Assembly (NCBI GenBank): GCA_028023455.1
Contig: JAQFVV010006271.1
Span: 1,187,795 to 1,251,794, forward strand
DNA from: Epiperipatus broadwayi
Lineage: Eukaryota > Onychophora > Udeonychophora > Euonychophora > Peripatidae
Direction of reading: 5' to 3'
DNA: 64,000 nt
Below are positions 38,230-50,204 of the stretch, one piece after another. Positions within the stretch are counted from its first letter, which is position 1. Every line of letters starts with the position of its first letter. The notes beneath the pieces were generated by a model that ran no database searches, had not been told where the DNA came from, and saw only the letters and a list, made by a program, of their open reading frames with translations. The translations under genes and the position numbers were made by a program.

Positions 38230-39261
38230 TCAAGTATACAGTGTTTCATTACCATAATACAAAAACCTAGCAAGTTTTCCAAAAGATGGCTTGTATGAGA
38301 TTATATTAAATTCATCAAATACTTCCACAGTGTCATTAGGAACTAAATAAAATTTATGACTCATTAATAAATGTATTGCCTCATACTTTTGCCAACTCAT
38401 ATTACTAAAGACATACAAATCTTGTGTTAAAATACTATTTCCAAAAAGATCTTTAACTCTATGTACTAAAGAAGGTTGTTTCCACAATATATTTCGTGTA
38501 GGACCTTCACCTGCATTCCAGTACCAAACATCATCCACAAAATCCCTGTAGCTGTTGTAATAAAGTTTTAAAAACCTTGCATCTTTATGGCATATTAGAA
38601 TTTGATTTCCTATATAACTCCCATCATCCCATCCAATAGTAAATTCATATTTGCGGTACTGACTTAAAGATTTTAAAATAACTACATCATTATCTAAATA
38701 AATTCCCCCAAATTTTCGTAAAATCTGTAACCTAGCAACATCAGAGGCATGTTGAATAACATTTATAGGTTGACCAAAAATTCTTAATGGTTTACGACAG
38801 TAAATAGTTTGAATTGATGAAATATTCCTAATCATATTCCAATATTTACCTGTTAAGGGTACATTATAATGAATGATAATCTTATCTGGTTTGAGATTCA
38901 TCAAAACTGATCGAATACACAACATTTCAACAAATGTTACAAATGGCTGATCAAAGCGCACATAATGAACTATATTAGGTACAATGTCATATGTAAAACC
39001 AGTGATATTGCTAGAATTGGTAAAATCAAAGCTATTGGAGTCTAGAGTAAAAAATATTACTTCCTGTGAAATCATCCAATCATAAAATTTCCAGTAAAAA
39101 TCTACTATAAATATGGAAATACAGTAAAGGAAACAAAGAACTATAAAAATCAATAAACTTCTTCGACTGTAAAGGATTTTTGGTAAATAGTGGCATGTTT
39201 TGTTTGCACAGAAATTTCTTTGCAGCTTTTGGGCTAAAGTTGTATCTTTGATATTATCCAT
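38230..39261 (-). CDS. type II membrane glycosyltransferase with DXD sugar-binding domain
   Basis: An intact 343-residue ORF, the only clearly functional gene in the window. A short basic cytosolic tail is followed by one membrane segment (about residues 35-53), a stem with N-glycosylation sequons (N82, N85), and a catalytic domain. HASDVARLQIL (171-181) leads into GGIYLDNDVV (185-194), the hallmark of the Gly_transf_sug family, in which D190-x-D192 binds the divalent metal and nucleotide sugar. WYWNAGEGPTRN (246-257) fits the acceptor side. Further sequons are at N146, N287 and N338. This points to a Golgi enzyme transferring a hexose or N-acetylhexosamine to a glycan, in the alpha-1,4-galactosyltransferase/GT32-like group; donor and acceptor cannot be read from sequence. 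The first ATG is used because a splice acceptor lies just upstream. The coding region is a single exon. Confidence 0.9.
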   Translation of the reverse strand: MDNIKDTTLAQKLQRNFCANKTCHYLPKILYSRRSLLIFIVLCFLYCISIFIVDFYWKFYDWMISQEVIFFTLDSNSFDFTNSSNITGFTYDIVPNIVHYVRFDQPFVTFVEMLCIRSVLMNLKPDKIIIHYNVPLTGKYWNMIRNISSIQTIYCRKPLRIFGQPINVIQHASDVARLQILRKFGGIYLDNDVVILKSLSQYRKYEFTIGWDDGSYIGNQILICHKDARFLKLYYNSYRDFVDDVWYWNAGEGPTRNILWKQPSLVHRVKDLFGNSILTQDLYVFSNMSWQKYEAIHLLMSHKFYLVPNDTVEVFDEFNIISYKPSFGKLARFLYYGNETLYT

Positions 39262-39300
39262 AATTACACATCTATAGAAAAAAAAAAGAATATAATTTGT
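39262..39300 (-). promoter_or_regulatory. putative 3' splice site in the 5' UTR, with overlapping uORF
   Basis: On the minus strand a run of T residues ends in CTATAG, ten bases before the start ATG. If splicing occurs here, the exon begins ATGTGTAATT, giving an upstream ATG whose five-codon frame ends TAA just inside the coding region, overlapping the main start. This could reduce translation. Confidence 0.6.
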
Positions 39301-39309
39301 AAAAAAAAA

Positions 39310-41650
39310 TATAATTATAATGAAATAATACTAAATGCTTTTTTTAAAAAAGCCTGATTATAATAAGTGTTTACAATAATTAAATAGGAAAAAACTTATG
39401 ATTTAATAATAATAAGAATTTTCTATTTAAACAAAACCAAATTCTACAAGACTGTGCAATTAATTGATAAAGATACAGTTAAAAAAGTTTAGATTCAATT
39501 CTTTTTCGGCACAAAGCACTTTTTTTAATAAAAACAAATTAGCACATAAGTTACAAAATAACAAAATTGTGGCAAGAATATTAAATTCCATATATATATT
39601 TGTATATTACAATACAGCCCGACTAAAATTTATATTGTAAGAGAATTATAATATATTATAGGTAAATTATGAAAAATGTTAAGATAATTTTATTTAAAAA
39701 AGTAAACGTTTTGTAATCTTTATAATATGAATGAGGATTATGGAAATAAGATAGTGGAATTAATGAAATAGCTGTCATTAAAAGGAATAGAAACAAAAAT
39801 TCAGAACAGAAGATTAGTTTGGTAATAACGATCAAAAGTAGATAGGTTAATTCCAATATATAATGGATGTCAGTGGAAGGAGGATTTAACTTCCTTAATG
39901 GAATTTCTACAAACATGGTTTAATGTATGGAAACTTTTATCTCAGGAACAACCACTTTACATCATATTATATTTCATTAGACCAAGATTTTTGAATATCG
40001 AGGAAAGGAAATAAAATATGATAAGAAATTTGACTGTAGATATGTTTATGTGAAGAAAAGAGGACAGTAGTGAATATTTAATTAGAAGAATGAATATTTA
40101 TTTTGGACTGTAGGAAGGTCAGGCTAAATTGTACGGAAAGTGAGAGAAACTTAAATATGAGGAAGGCTAAAAGGATAAATATTTTTTGTCTAGTTTTTAT
40201 GATCCAAACTAAGAATATGAGAACCAATGAAACAATTTCTATAAAAGTAAAATAGCAAAAGAAAAAGAAGTACTGATTCTGGGAAAATGATTTAATCATT
40301 CTTAATTAAAAAGATAGGAGATTGGAAATAAATAGTTTTAAAATGATCTTAAAATGTTTCAGATAAAATGTTTTGCTTGGACAATAGGGTCTCTGACCAT
40401 CTTGTCTATGTGCAGAAACATCTTTGTCCAAGCAACAGCCATTTTGTCAATCTGGACAAATTTATTAGTAATTAATGAGAAAAGACTGGTAGATAGAAAA
40501 TGGAAGATATTTGTCTCAGAAAAGTGGAGGAATATATATGTCTAACTAAATAGAAATAATAAAAATAATCCTTAATATCACACAATTTCTTTAAAAAAAA
40601 TTAAATTTAAGCTAAAAGTTTATGTATTTTACAATTCTGAGGAACATTGCTGTAACAGCTGAAACTGTCAGATTAAATTTAGGAATAAACAAAATTGCAT
40701 ACACTTAAGTATATGTATTGAATTTTTATTATCATTTACATTTATTATAATATAATCATTCCCCAAAAAGATAGGACAAATAAAATAAATTATTCTAAAC
40801 ACTTAAAAATGTATTTGGGGGAGGGGGGTGAGATAAAAAGCAAACCAATGAAAATGATTTTTAAAAAAATCTGTCTTCTACTTTCTAAATAAGTAAGATT
40901 TTATTTATATGTCGAATTGCTTCTGAAAATTCAAACTATAGTGGGGCCATGAATTATGCTATATCTTACTACATTACTTCAATTATGTGCTATACAAAGA
41001 AAAATACAAATTAATAGAATTGTAAATAAACAAACCAACCAACCATTAAAATTCTCATACTTTATGATACTTGGCAATCATGTGTCATTATGCAATCATG
41101 TTTAAAAAAAAAGTAAAATTTGTAAATAAATTTTACAATATGCAAGTAGCCGTTTTTCCATTTCACAGTGCCATACACAATCATATATATTAATAAAAAC
41201 ATTTCAGTTCATTTTGAAAGCATAGATATTTTACTTTTTCAATATTATCTTTTCTGAATTTGATTGTAATAAAATATTTTCTAAGAGTAATTGCTAAAAG
41301 TTTTATAAAATTTTAGAGCATACTTAAAGTTAATACTAATTTAAAAAGAAATAATAATTAGAAAGATCATAATTTCTTGAAAGAGACAGTCTACTATGCT
41401 TCTATAAGAGAAAAAAGTTAAAAAAGCAAAGAATACCACTTAAAGTATTTAATAGTGATGGAAGTCTGATATTTCACTACTTTATTTTAAAAATAAAAAT
41501 ATGGTACTCAGTTTTTCCTTACTCTTCTTACTTCAGTCAATGTATGAGAAAACACACATTCTGTGAAATATATATATATCCATGTTCATTTATAATTTCC
41601 TACTTCATTAAATACACTACAGTAAAGTGAGATTTATAGATGGGTCTTTT
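39310..41650. other. AT-rich stretch, promoter side of the glycosyltransferase gene, nothing recognised
   Basis: The first exon and promoter of the minus-strand gene should lie in or beyond this region, but no core element can be singled out. Small open frames at 39656-39916, 40078-40299 and 40354-40545 have no motif. Confidence 0.4.
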
Positions 41651-42049
41651 TTTCTTATGATGGTTATATGGTCTGACTCAACTGGTAATGTATCTGTATT
41701 GCATATAGTTTAACTTGTTAGCCTTCATCCTGCTCCCTTTGGAGACTTATTGGATTTTTTTAAAGGTTTAAATGAAATATTGGAATATCCATCATTCTGT
41801 ATGAATCAACTCCTGCATATAAATTTAGTTCTAATATCCCAGTAATTGCTTTTGCACTTACCTGGGTATATCCTCATCATAATCTAATGGCTTTATTTTT
41901 TATGTTATTCCCCTTTTCTTTCTAGTTTCAGCTAAAGCTCTTGCCTATCTTTTAACTTACATATAAGCTAAGTATGTTAATTATGTAGTCACTTTGACTG
42001 ACCAAAATATGGCTTCAAAATGTGGACATTATACATGCCCCTAATCTCT

Positions 42050-42180
42050 CTATATTTATCCAAAATATGCTTGGATCTGATTGTTTCACAATAGTGAATG
42101 GTTCTTCATATGGGTAGTAAAAATTTTTGATATTTATTTTCCTTCTGCTTACTCAGATGGGATGTTTTTATAAAAACCTT
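42050..42180 (-). pseudogene. integrase C-terminal remnant
   Basis: Minus-strand text with PYEEPFTIVKQSDPSIFW corresponds to the GPFTII tail of Gypsy integrases and to the remnant at 4.9-5.1 kb. Confidence 0.6.
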
Positions 42181-42532
42181 ATCTCCTATCTTAAAATTGT
42201 GTGTATTTTTCTTCTTGCTTTATTCCTTTGTTCAGCCTTATCAATGAGCTGTTTATACACTTTTTGTATATTCCTTTCCATTTCACTTTAAGTACGTTTA
42301 ACTGTGGGTTGGTACTTGATGAATGGTATTGGTATAGGCTGATTAAAACTTAGTCTAATGGGTGTTAATCTGGTAGATTCATTTACATTCCAATTGATGT
42401 AAGTGACTACACATTCCGTTTGCTTTATCTATCCCCTATACTCATCCTCTAGGTATGTCCTAAACAAACATCCGAGCTCCTGCATTACACATTTGCAAGG
42501 ATTTGACTGTGGATTCCTAATGGATGTGAGAA

Positions 42533-42892
42533 TTATCTTATTTGAGATTTCTTCCATTCTTTGGATAGGAAAGGCGTAATATGGCCTGTTATGATGGTCT
42601 TAGACTTTCCTGTCACCATGAAGTGGAGGGTGTCTAATACTTTGATTGTATACTTAGCATTAGCCTGGGGTATTGGGTAAGTAGAAACATACTTAGAACA
42701 GGGACCATAAGCAACCAATAGGTATTTCTGCTTATTAAATGGAGGCAATGGCCCATAATAATCGATCACTAAGATCTTGTTTGGTCTTTCAGGTATGATG
42801 GACTTTAGGGTGTTACTGTAACTTTGGTTCACTGGTTTGGCTTGTAAGCATCCTAGACAATTTTGATGTGATCTCAAGATATCTCTATACAT
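42533..42892 (-). pseudogene. Gypsy integrase core, catalytic residue lost
   Basis: A 119-residue open piece. HQNCLGCLQAKP carries the C-x2-C of the zinc-binding domain. ILVIDYYGPLPPF holds the first catalytic Asp of the DDE triad. In TIITGHITPFLSKEWKK the second catalytic Asp, expected where G follows IIT, is replaced by Gly. The Glu-containing part is not seen. It belonged to the pol polyprotein, which joined element DNA to host DNA. This piece cannot be active. Confidence 0.85.
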
Positions 42893-43299
42893 TTTGGTCA
42901 GTAAAAAACAATTTTTTTCAAGGTATATTCTGTTTTATGGGTTCCGTAGTGTATGTACAAACAGTGGATACACTTTATGAATGGGGTAAACAATGTTTTA
43001 GGTATTACTATCCTCCACTCATCTGTATCTATATTTACTTTATATAGTAAGATGTTTTTTGTGGCTTAAAACAAGTAAAATCCTTTGGTGCATTCAAGAC
43101 TTTCTCTCCTTTCAAAACTTTCATGATTGGGTTTAAATCTGGGTCCCTCATTTCCAATTAGGTTTGATTCTATGAGTTTGTTTTCTACGGGTGCCTCTGG
43201 AATGGTAGATATTACAGTCAACATCAGGTAGGTCATATCTTGGAAGCAATTTCATCGTGAAAACCCATCCTTTATCCTGTCTTATCAGAGAAATCAATA

Positions 43300-43610
43300 A
43301 TGCAGCTGTTTAAGTGTAGAAAGCTCTGCCCCTAGGATCACCTTATATATTAGGCCATTCAGTATGAGAAATACATGGTAGAGGATTGTTTGGCCTATTT
43401 TTATTTGAAACTATATTTGCTTCTATGCTAGCTTAGCTTTCCTACTGTTAGCCATGGTAACCTGAATTGATTTCAATGGTAAGGTTTATATGTTGTTTTT
43501 GTCAGAACTTCATGATAGAATTTCTCTGAAACAACTAAAATCTGGCTGCCAGAATCTGACAGAGCTTTAACCAGCAAACCCTCAAACAAATCCTTTACCA
43601 TGGGGCAACT
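43300..43610 (-). pseudogene. retroviral-type aspartic protease remnant
   Basis: Minus-strand 43590-43500 reads LVKALSDSGSQILVVSEKF, with the DSG catalytic signature of pepsin-like retroelement proteases. About 60 codons later, with stops, comes VILGAELS, matching the conserved ILG-x-x-FL motif before the second half of the fold. Broken by several stops. Confidence 0.7.
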
Positions 43611-43679
43611 TTGCAAAGTGAAATTAGATGCTTTATCCTCCCACAAACACATCAGATTAGTGATTTCTCAATCCAGAGT

Positions 43680-45848
43680 TTAGTTCACATTTCTCTGTAC
43701 CATTTTGGTTCTTGAGGTGAGAAATATAGTCTCAAGTACCTTTCTAGTTTGGTTTCTGTTAGACTTTGGGTGTGATTGCTGCACCATGGTCTTGGGGGAT
43801 CTCCCTGGGTTATTAGGGGGGCTTGTCCCTGTCTTAGCATTATTAGCCCAGTTTTTCTTAGGCAATCAGGTATATGGGGAATTTTGTTGTAGTGATTTTC
43901 CCTTCCAATGACTGGTGACATTGTTTTTCCTCTTTTTATAAACATGGCATGATTGTTGCCTCTTCCTTTCTCCTTTCAGATGCTCTGGTGGATATCTTAG
44001 TATTATTCATGTCTATGCTATTTAATAAATCAGCCATCTGCTCAGTGCTTTTAGCACTGTTAAATTTTTAGGAGAATCATTTTGATTTCACCCTCATTCA
44101 GGCAGTATGTATTCAATGTCTTTAATTTTGTGACCATGCATTGAAAGAATTTTGTTAACATCTTTCCTGGCATCAGCTGGTATTTTTCAGGGCTTCTTGC
44201 CCATCCCTATTCCAAAATTTTTTGATCAATAATGCTTGGTAGTCAGCAAAGGCAAAGAGGGCTGGAACAATGAATGCCACATCAATGCACCCCCTTGAAG
44301 GTGGCTGTATGTTATATTTACCTTTCTATCATCTGACAAATTGTGATTCACAGAAAAATGAAGGTTGACTCTTAGGACATTCTATAAGGGCTTCATTGGT
44401 AGATCCTTTAAATACTTTGAGCCTTACAAACTGATCGACTGCCCTGATATGTGTTGTATGACCATGCTCATATCCATAGTGTTTACTTGTGGGGTCGAAT
44501 ATGGTTATCAGAGTTAACTTGATAGGTACTTGGAATTATTCCTTCCAAATTAAAATTGAGAGAATAATTTTCCATCTCAGAAATTATTTAATGTAGGAGA
44601 GTAGATTCCACCCATGGGTCACTTATCATATGAGAATCCTTAAGGGCAATTCACTCCTCCCTATTATTCTGGACCCTTGTGTCAGTCTGTTTGCCACACT
44701 CCAATGGCTGGTGTCCTTTGGCATAACTGGGACTCAATCACCATGAATCTCTGATTGAGGGCATCATACATCCAGCTGATCTGATCACATGTCTGTCACA
44801 TTTCCACCAGTTTCTCCAGAGTTGTCTTGTCCAAGACAGACCATGTCAGTTTCCACTGAGGCTATTTTGTCCTAGAGGCATTTGATATTGTGATCCAAGC
44901 TATATAGTGTTTTGTCACACATCTCTGTCTCAATGTTCTGTCATGTGCAGAGTTGGTCCATCTTTGAGTGTATGAACTGGAACTCCCTTTAGATCTTGAC
45001 TTGGATCTTCTGATCTGCATGCATCTCACCCCTATAAGTCTTCTGATTTCTGTATACCTCATCACACTTAATATTTAACTGACTAATGTTGCTAGACCTG
45101 AACTTCTCAATGTTGTCCCTTTGGACACTGTTTAGGTTTATTGACAACTGCTCCATGTCAGCAGACAGCTTAGTTTCTATATTTTTCATTTCTATTATCA
45201 AATGTCTTAACATCATTCATGTATGCCATTAAATTTTCCTCCATATTGCTCATTATATGGTTCTATGGTCCATCTTCACTTCCATACTATGGACACTGTT
45301 TAGGTTTATTGACAACTGTTCCATGTCAGCAGACAGCTTAGTTTCTATATCTTTCATTTCTATTATCAAATGTCTTAACATCATTCATGTTTGCCTTTAA
45401 ATTCTCCTCCATATCGCTCATTATAGTCCATCTTCACTTCTATACTATGGACACTGTTTAGATTTATTGACAACTACTCCATGTCAACAGACAGCTTAGT
45501 TTCTATATCTTTCATTTCTATTGTCAAATGTCTTAACATCATTCATGTTTGTCTTTAAATTCTCCATATTTCTCATTCTATGGTCCTATGGTCCATCTTC
45601 ACTTCCATACTATTCATGTCTTCTCTTAGGCTGCTCATGTTACTGTTCACATTGTGATTCAATTTTGCTTCCGTGCTGCTCATATTATTGGTCATACTCT
45701 GGTTGATTTCTTCTCTTATACTCTGGTTCATTTCCTTAATCACTTGGAGCATTAGTTCTAGGATCATCTTACTTCTTATAGGCTGTACTATTTCAATTCC
45801 AGATACTTGAGCTATCTCAATATCAAGTGCTTGTGTTTGAGGAGTCAC
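43680..45848 (-). pseudogene. gag remnant with coiled coil and tandem repeats
   Basis: The start near 45848 gives IREEINQSMTNNMSS and SNMSSLREDMNSMEVKM, heptad-like segments suggesting a coiled coil, as in the gag of the 3.4 kb element. Farther on, about 160-bp units are repeated three times (45119-45600). The lower part (43945-43685) contains basic, glutamine- and proline-rich text and a possible remnant of a CCHC knuckle near 43950. Frames are split by many stops. Confidence 0.6.
45119..45600. repeat. three imperfect ~160-bp tandem repeats in gag
   Basis: GGACACTGTTTAG plus CTTAGTTTCTATAT and ATGTCTTAACATCATTCATG recur at about 45121, 45290 and 45449. Confidence 0.85.
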
Positions 45849-45980
45849 ATGGCCTACAACATATGCCTATGGAGGGTGATTGAGCTTGCTTATATACCCC
45901 CCAGGTATTTGGATTTGTGAAGACCATCCCCCATTGCTAATAGCATCTTTCACATTGCTATCTCTACTACATTATTCCTC

Positions 45981-46245
45981 AGAACATTTCATATTTATGC
46001 TTAATAAATGTTTTCCTTTTCTGGTTATAAAATTTTTCTTTAACAGTTAAGTATAAAGTTATTTATTCCTTTATAGATACAAATAGATACATGCCATAGG
46101 ACCTTCTACTATAGAACATTTCATATTTATGCTTAATAAATGTTTTCCTTTTTTGGTTATCATCAAATTTTTCATTAACAGTTAAGTATAAAGTTATTTC
46201 TTCCTTTATAGATACAAATAGATACATGCCATAGGACTTTCTGCT
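45981..46245. repeat. two ~132-bp tandem repeats
   Basis: AGAACATTTCATATTTATGC begins units at 45981 and 46113; both end in GATACATGCCATAGGAC plus a few bases. They lie in the 5' untranslated leader of the minus element. Confidence 0.9.
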
Positions 46246-46681
46246 ACTCCTTGCCATTCAGCACTTATATTTATTTTCTCTCTGTATTTTTTGTTTGTGT
46301 ATATGTTGTTTTTAATTCCTACTTTTTAGCCTGTCTTTTTATTCACCTAACTCACCTATTTTAATTTGGTTTATTAGTTAACTGTTTATTTATGGTCTCA
46401 GTTTATCATTTCATTCCCATTAGTTAACTTATCTTCAATGTTTCACAAGAGGTTTTCCCTTTTCTTGAGTCATTGCTCAGAAATGGTTTAAATTCACAAG
46501 TCTCATCATTTTATGGTTGGGTGTATCAATTGGTTGCTACTTGGGTAAATTCATCAGGGTTAAATACTGTGGAAAATGTGGCAATAGAATAAGTTGAAAA
46601 AAATTTTTTTAATTTACCAATCCAATGGCTGGACCTCCTTAGAAACTTCTGTTTCCTGCCCCTATAGTTTGGAAACCAAAA

Positions 46682-47049
46682 TGTAACAGTACAGGTTTTG
46701 ACCAGAGAGGAGGGGGAATACATCTCACTATGGTCAGACTTAGGATCTCATGCAGGATGCTGTGAATGATGCAATGAAGTACCTAACCTATGATCATATC
46801 TACTTCCAATAGGCTAGCTCTGGGTTTACACATTATATTTAGATACAATATGGGCTAGTTCATACATATCTCACCCCTCCTTCAGACTTTGTTACATCTC
46901 AGTATTCAAATTCAGGGAGAAATCTGTCTTCAGCTCTCTTCAGGGGTGAATTTACACTAGATAGCAACTACTGCATCTCTATACAGGTTCGATTTAGTGG
47001 TGTGGATAAATAAAGACTGATCCCAATAGAATTGTAAGATACTCTTACA
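46682..47049 (-). repeat. short LTR of the minus-strand Gypsy-like element
   Basis: On the minus strand it starts TGTAAGAGTATCTTACA and ends CTGTTACA, followed by TTTTGGTTTCC, a candidate primer site. It aligns with the end of the LTRs at 2.3-2.7 and 47.9-48.3 kb but lacks the long middle part. Confidence 0.7.
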
Positions 47050-48280
47050 ACTATTCTAGCATGTGATAAATGACTTACCAAAGAAAAATGATCTGAGGAG
47101 AGATAGATTGTATCCATAAACAACATTATTGCCAACCTCATGGACATTAATCAAGTTGATTTAAAGAAAGTTTTGATTTTAATATGCATTTTTTATATGT
47201 TTGTAAAATTCTACTTTTATTTTACTCCCACACTTGGAAACATGCCTACAATTTGGAAGAGTCCATTATCAGTGAAAACAACAAAATGAAAGGGAGAAAA
47301 TTATTAAGTTAGCTAGAAAAAAATGTTAAATAAAGTTTAGGTCAGCTTTACCTCCATGGTGACTTGATATTGATCATTACCACTATAATATGGAATAATG
47401 TAAGATTTTTGATATTATTCCATATTAAGTACATACACTTACCACAGAACAGTTTGTGTCATGTACATTTTTTTTTCAGTATAAATGACTAACCTTCTAG
47501 TACAGATGTTCTTTTCTATCAACCATAGGGAACCATACATAAGTAGGGGGTCCCCAAAGAAGATGGAATATCAATAACTAAAATTGGATGATGAGGCTAT
47601 TACACAAATATTTATATATTATAAATTAGCTAGATAGCTTTGAGGTTGATTTAATAATGATTTTTTATTTTTATTTGCTTTGTAAATAATTAGTGCCTTG
47701 TTATATATCTCTACCATGAGTAAGTGTTGGAATAATGAACACATTTAATCGTTGATATGGTAGAAATACATTCTTATACACATAATTATATTGTTTTATC
47801 ATGTTAAAATGTTTTGAATTTTCATTTTATTATTTAATAAACATTGACTCTACTTATCAAAATCATTAATACATTTATTCATTAACTTATAACTGAGTAT
47901 ATACATACACACACATTTCATTCTTATATAATAATACAGTAATATGTTTGGATGGATTTTTAAATCAATTGGAACTTATATAGAGATGCGGTATTTCCTA
48001 TCTAGTGTAAATTCACTCCTGAAGAGAACTGAAGTCAGATTTCTCTCTGAGTTTGAATACTGAAGCATAATGGAGCATGAAGGAGGGGTGAGGTGTGGCT
48101 GAACTAGCTGAAATTGTATCTAAATTTAATATGTAAATCCAGAGTTAGTCCATTGGGGATAGATAAGACCATATGTTGGGTACTTCATCATGTCATTCAC
48201 AGCATCCTACCCAAAGACCCTAGGCCGACCATAGTGAGATGCCTCCCCCCTCACGTCTAGTCAAAAGCTGGACCATTACA
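47033..48280 (+). repeat. LTR, plus orientation, related to the 0.2-11 kb element
   Basis: Starts TGTAAGATACTCTTACA, shares the block CACTTGGAAACATGCC with the 0.2 kb LTR (CACTTGGAAGCAAATG) and ends ACCATTACA after GACCATAGTGAGATG. It is about 1.25 kb, half the length of the first LTR. No internal region follows, so it is probably a solo LTR. It overlaps the minus LTR by the palindrome 47033-47049. Confidence 0.75.
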
Positions 48281-48613
48281 ATAGTAAACTATTTATGGAG
48301 TAAACATGTTTGATATATTACTAAGATAATTCACAATGAAGATTCCTAAAGAATTATATAAATGAACTTATAAATAATGTTCATCTTTTACTATAACAAT
48401 GCTAATATATTTTATCAGATAAAAATAAATAAAAGTCAATTGACAAGAATATGTACATTATATACAAATTCATTTAAATGTTTCTTTAGGAATTTGGCTT
48501 GGGAATTATCTTAGTAATATATTCGGACCTATTAGTTTATGAATACATTATTATTCCTTGCATTACATACCTGATAGGTCATAAAATTATTTACAAACTC
48601 ATTAAAATCATTA

Positions 48614-49808
48614 GACTATGACAGCGTTTCCCAACCTTTTTTGGCTCGCGTACCACTTGGTAGTACATCACGCTAAATTGTACCACTTCATAAAAATGAT
48701 TGTATTTCGTGAAATTTGTTATTGCGAGTATGTTATTTTATTTGCATTATATATGTTATAGGGTGACCAAGTATGTGTTCACATCACATAATGAGACAAA
48801 TTACATTGAAACACGCCTAAACGTCACACCGGATTATAAACTTACTGAAATTATAAACTCACTGTAACATATATATATATATGTATTTGTTCAAAGTTTC
48901 ATATTTATCTACTATTTTGTCATATTTCGTTTACTAATAAATGGTTTTAATAAAAACACAAAATTATAAAAAAACAATTAATATATTTTCTTATCATAAT
49001 CAAATATTTTTATAAAATAAATTTAATGAGATCCTTGTACTTGTTTCGAAGAACATAATTTTTTGAAATTTGGTTCAAAAAATGCGTTCAATCTGTTTCG
49101 ATACTTATTTTTTTTTAAAAATATATGAAGAAAAAACTCTTTCTACTAATTCCATACTAGTAAACGGTAATAATAAATTAAGAGCTTTCTCAGAAAGTTG
49201 TTCATATTCTTTAATGTTTAATCAAAAATTCATTAGATTGTGTCGTTTGAATTCTACTTGTAAAGTTCTGTTACATGATAATTCTATTAAATTTTCTTTA
49301 TCCTTTATTGATAATGATGTAGCTTTTTCTAAATTTTCTTCATAGAAGGGGTTTGAAATCCAATTATCATTTGTGTTTTCGGGTTTTGGAAAATATTCCA
49401 TGAAAGACAATTTTAATCCTGTTAAATGTGCTATTATATTTTTTATCTTGAGACAGACTAACCTTATTTTCAAAGAAAAAAAATATGTAGAGTTTAGAAT
49501 ACTTTCGGTTGATTGTTTTCAATACACTGTTTCCAAAAATCTAATTTCTTAATCATACTTTCAATTTTATCATTAACATTAAAGATCGTTATCGACTGTA
49601 CATATTAACAACTTTACTGTATAATATTATTAATTAAAATAATTTTTATGAATTATAGGAAAAAACATTTCTATGATATTTTTATGATTTAATTTTTTTA
49701 TTTTTATTTATGTCCGCCATTATTGATTATTTTTCGTGTACCACCAACCAGCAACTCGCGTACCACCAGTGGTACGCGTACTACAGGGTGGGAAACACTG
49801 GACTATGA
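48614..49808 (-). mobile_element. hAT DNA transposon, internally deleted
   Basis: Terminal inverted repeats CAGCGTTTCCCAACC (48622-48636) and, reverse complemented, CAGTGTTTCCCACCC (49800-49786), flanked by the perfect 8-bp duplication GACTATGA (48614-48621, 49801-49808). An 8-bp duplication and CAG-starting ends are typical of hAT. Subterminal regions share the phrase CTCGCGTACCAC, probably transposase-binding sites. Only the transposase C-terminal part remains inside. Confidence 0.95.
49000..49480 (-). pseudogene. hAT transposase C-terminal remnant (ZBED5/SCAND3-like)
   Basis: The open piece 49473-49222 contains MEYFPKP, WISNPF and LIELSCNRTLQVEF. This is the segment before the hAT dimerisation domain in ZBED5/SCAND3-type transposases. 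After a stop the text continues YEQLSEKALNLLLPFTS and, with a frameshift, KYRNRLN, both hallmarks of the hAT C-terminal dimerisation domain. The zinc finger and catalytic residues are missing, so the element was mobilised in trans or is a deletion derivative. Confidence 0.88.
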
Positions 49809-50204
49809 AATGCTGTTTTATCTTTGCAGAGGTTGTGGTTGAAAAAATTTCAGCATGTCACATGTATTAATTAATCAGAACTTTAAATAAAGGTTTTGTG
49901 AACCATTTGTAACAGTCATCACTAACTATATCACTTTTTTCAAAGCATAAACACTTTTCATAATTATATCAAAACTGTATTCAGAATTTATAGTATCTTT
50001 AAAAGATAATAAACTATGGAATGTCACACATCTTTATGAAGCAGGTGTTGCATAGTTAATCATGACCTTGAACCTATGCATTCAATATATGGCATAATAT
50101 TTTAAAAAAAGTTTGTTCCTCTCAAATCAACTGCCATTTCTATGGAATTAATATTTATATATTTAATCATTGGAAATGATAAACTTTTTAAGTGCTAGTT
50201 CTGT

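Larger units (their letters stand above)
41700..46681 (-). mobile_element. second Gypsy-like element, internal region, defective
   Basis: Minus-strand order: 5' LTR remnant (46682-47049), gag with coiled coil (45848-43680), protease (43610-43300), integrase core (42892-42533) and integrase C-terminus (about 42180-42050). Reverse transcriptase and RNase H are missing between protease and integrase. No 3' LTR was found below 41.7 kb. Similar gag and integrase-tail text occurs in the plus-strand element at 3.4-5.1 kb, and the LTRs are related. Confidence 0.8.

Noticed and set aside
45521-45706. 61-codon plus-strand frame rich in S, Y and C
   Set aside because: Antisense shadow of the gag coiled-coil repeats.
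49070-49345. 91-codon plus-strand frame
   Set aside because: Antisense shadow of the hAT transposase remnant.
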